7,176 nt of DNA from Colimorpha sp034178965 (GTDB lineage Bacteria; Bacteroidota; Bacteroidia; Bacteroidales; P3), in assembly GCA_034178965.1 (NCBI GenBank), contig JAXFQM010000145.1:1-7176 (forward strand), read 5' to 3'. The notes under the pieces were generated by a model, which saw only the letters and a list, made by a program, of their open reading frames with translations, had not been told where the DNA came from and searched no databases. Positions within the stretch are counted from its first letter, which is position 1, and the number at the start of each line of letters is the position of its first letter. Positions 7,012 through 7,176 of this stretch are shown piece after piece. Position numbers and translations under genes: made by a program.

Positions 7012-7027
7012 TTGTCATTAACGACAA
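7012..7027. repeat. Near-palindrome in the moxR leader
   Basis: The coding strand reads TTGTCGTTAATGACAA. The arms TTGTC and GACAA pair perfectly and the centre TTAA is symmetric, leaving one mismatched pair (14 of 16 bases symmetric). It lies 24-39 nt upstream of the moxR ATG. A second CGTTAAT copy sits 19 bp upstream. It could be an operator or a small hairpin in the leader, or chance. Confidence 0.4.
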
Positions 7028-7074
7028 TCACCTTTATTAACGCAAAATGCCTCGCAATATTGTCTCTTTTGCCG

Positions 7075-7104
7075 AATAATTATTTAAAAAAATTTAAAGG
7101 CAAA
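7075..7104 (-). promoter_or_regulatory. Weak candidate Bacteroidetes-type promoter for moxR
   Basis: On the minus strand a TTTG (7101-7104) is followed after 18 nt by TAATTATT (7075-7082). These resemble the -33 TTTG and -7 TAnnTTTG elements of Bacteroidetes housekeeping promoters. The -7 box matches only 4 of 6 fixed bases. It would give a leader of roughly 80 nt. The position is sensible but the match is weak. Confidence 0.25.
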
Positions 7105-7176
7105 CATGGCGTTCTCCCGTTCGTGGTGCACGCCCTGCCTTATTACAGCGATGCATGGCGCCACTGCCTCTTCTCC

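Larger units (their letters stand above)
6989..7176. other. moxR upstream region; no gene firmly identified
   Basis: Bases 7075-7100 are very AT-rich, as expected of a promoter zone. Minus-strand frames are closed by stops at 7084-7086, 7094-7096 and 7143-7145. Any upstream co-directional gene must therefore end at or before one of these in transcription order; the shortest possible tail ends at 7143. On the plus strand, one frame is open from before 7066 to the edge and reads GVLPFVVHALPYYSDAWRHC near 7108-7167. A second frame opens with ATG 7106-7108. Either could be the start of a divergent gene, but too little is visible to call one. Confidence 0.5.

Noticed and set aside
6989..7027. 13-residue N-terminal extension of MoxR from TTG 7027
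   Set aside because: MoxR homologues typically begin at the equivalent of ATG 6988; the added residues show no family feature and cross the leader palindrome.
7041..7080. Plus-strand mini-ORF ATGCCTCGC... of 10 codons
   Set aside because: It is too short, has no supporting site, and lies in the AT-rich leader.

Overview
The window carries most of one minus-strand operon: the moxR-bat (Bacteroides aerotolerance) cluster of Bacteroidetes. The gene order, the tandem BatA/BatB von Willebrand A (VWA) proteins, the TPR protein BatC and the weak ribosome binding sites all point to the Bacteroidales. A Prevotella- or Bacteroides-like genus is the best guess, by inference only. G+C looks close to one half in the genes and drops sharply in the stretch upstream of moxR.

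Read in the direction of transcription (right to left), the layout is as follows. An AT-rich leader (about 6989-7176) holds a weak promoter candidate and a near-palindrome. moxR, an AAA+ ATPase, spans 5993-6988. A cytosolic DUF58/VWA protein spans 5084-5977. An unnamed signal-peptide, single-TM protein with a DUF4381-like core spans 4164-5084. batA (3157-4155) and batB (2022-3074) encode inner-membrane VWA proteins. batC (1177-2022) encodes a TPR protein with a Q/N-rich tail. The first 380 codons of batD (1-1141) run off the left edge. Most junctions are tight. Two are TAATG stop/start overlaps (5082-5086 and 2020-2024). The exceptions are an 82-nt gap between batA and batB and a 35-nt gap between batC and batD.

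From family knowledge, MoxR ATPases act as chaperone-like remodelers for VWA/MIDAS proteins encoded beside them. The likely arrangement is cytosolic MoxR and DUF58 protein working with a membrane complex of BatA and BatB, with BatC and BatD supplying periplasmic domains. The cluster is linked to stress and oxygen tolerance in some Bacteroidetes, but its molecular function is not settled. I see no mobile element, CRISPR array, tRNA or rRNA. All plus-strand ORFs inside the operon look like shadows of minus-strand genes. I did not find a clearly new system. The best points to examine are the batA-batB gap, the low-complexity segments of BatC and BatD, and the moxR leader.
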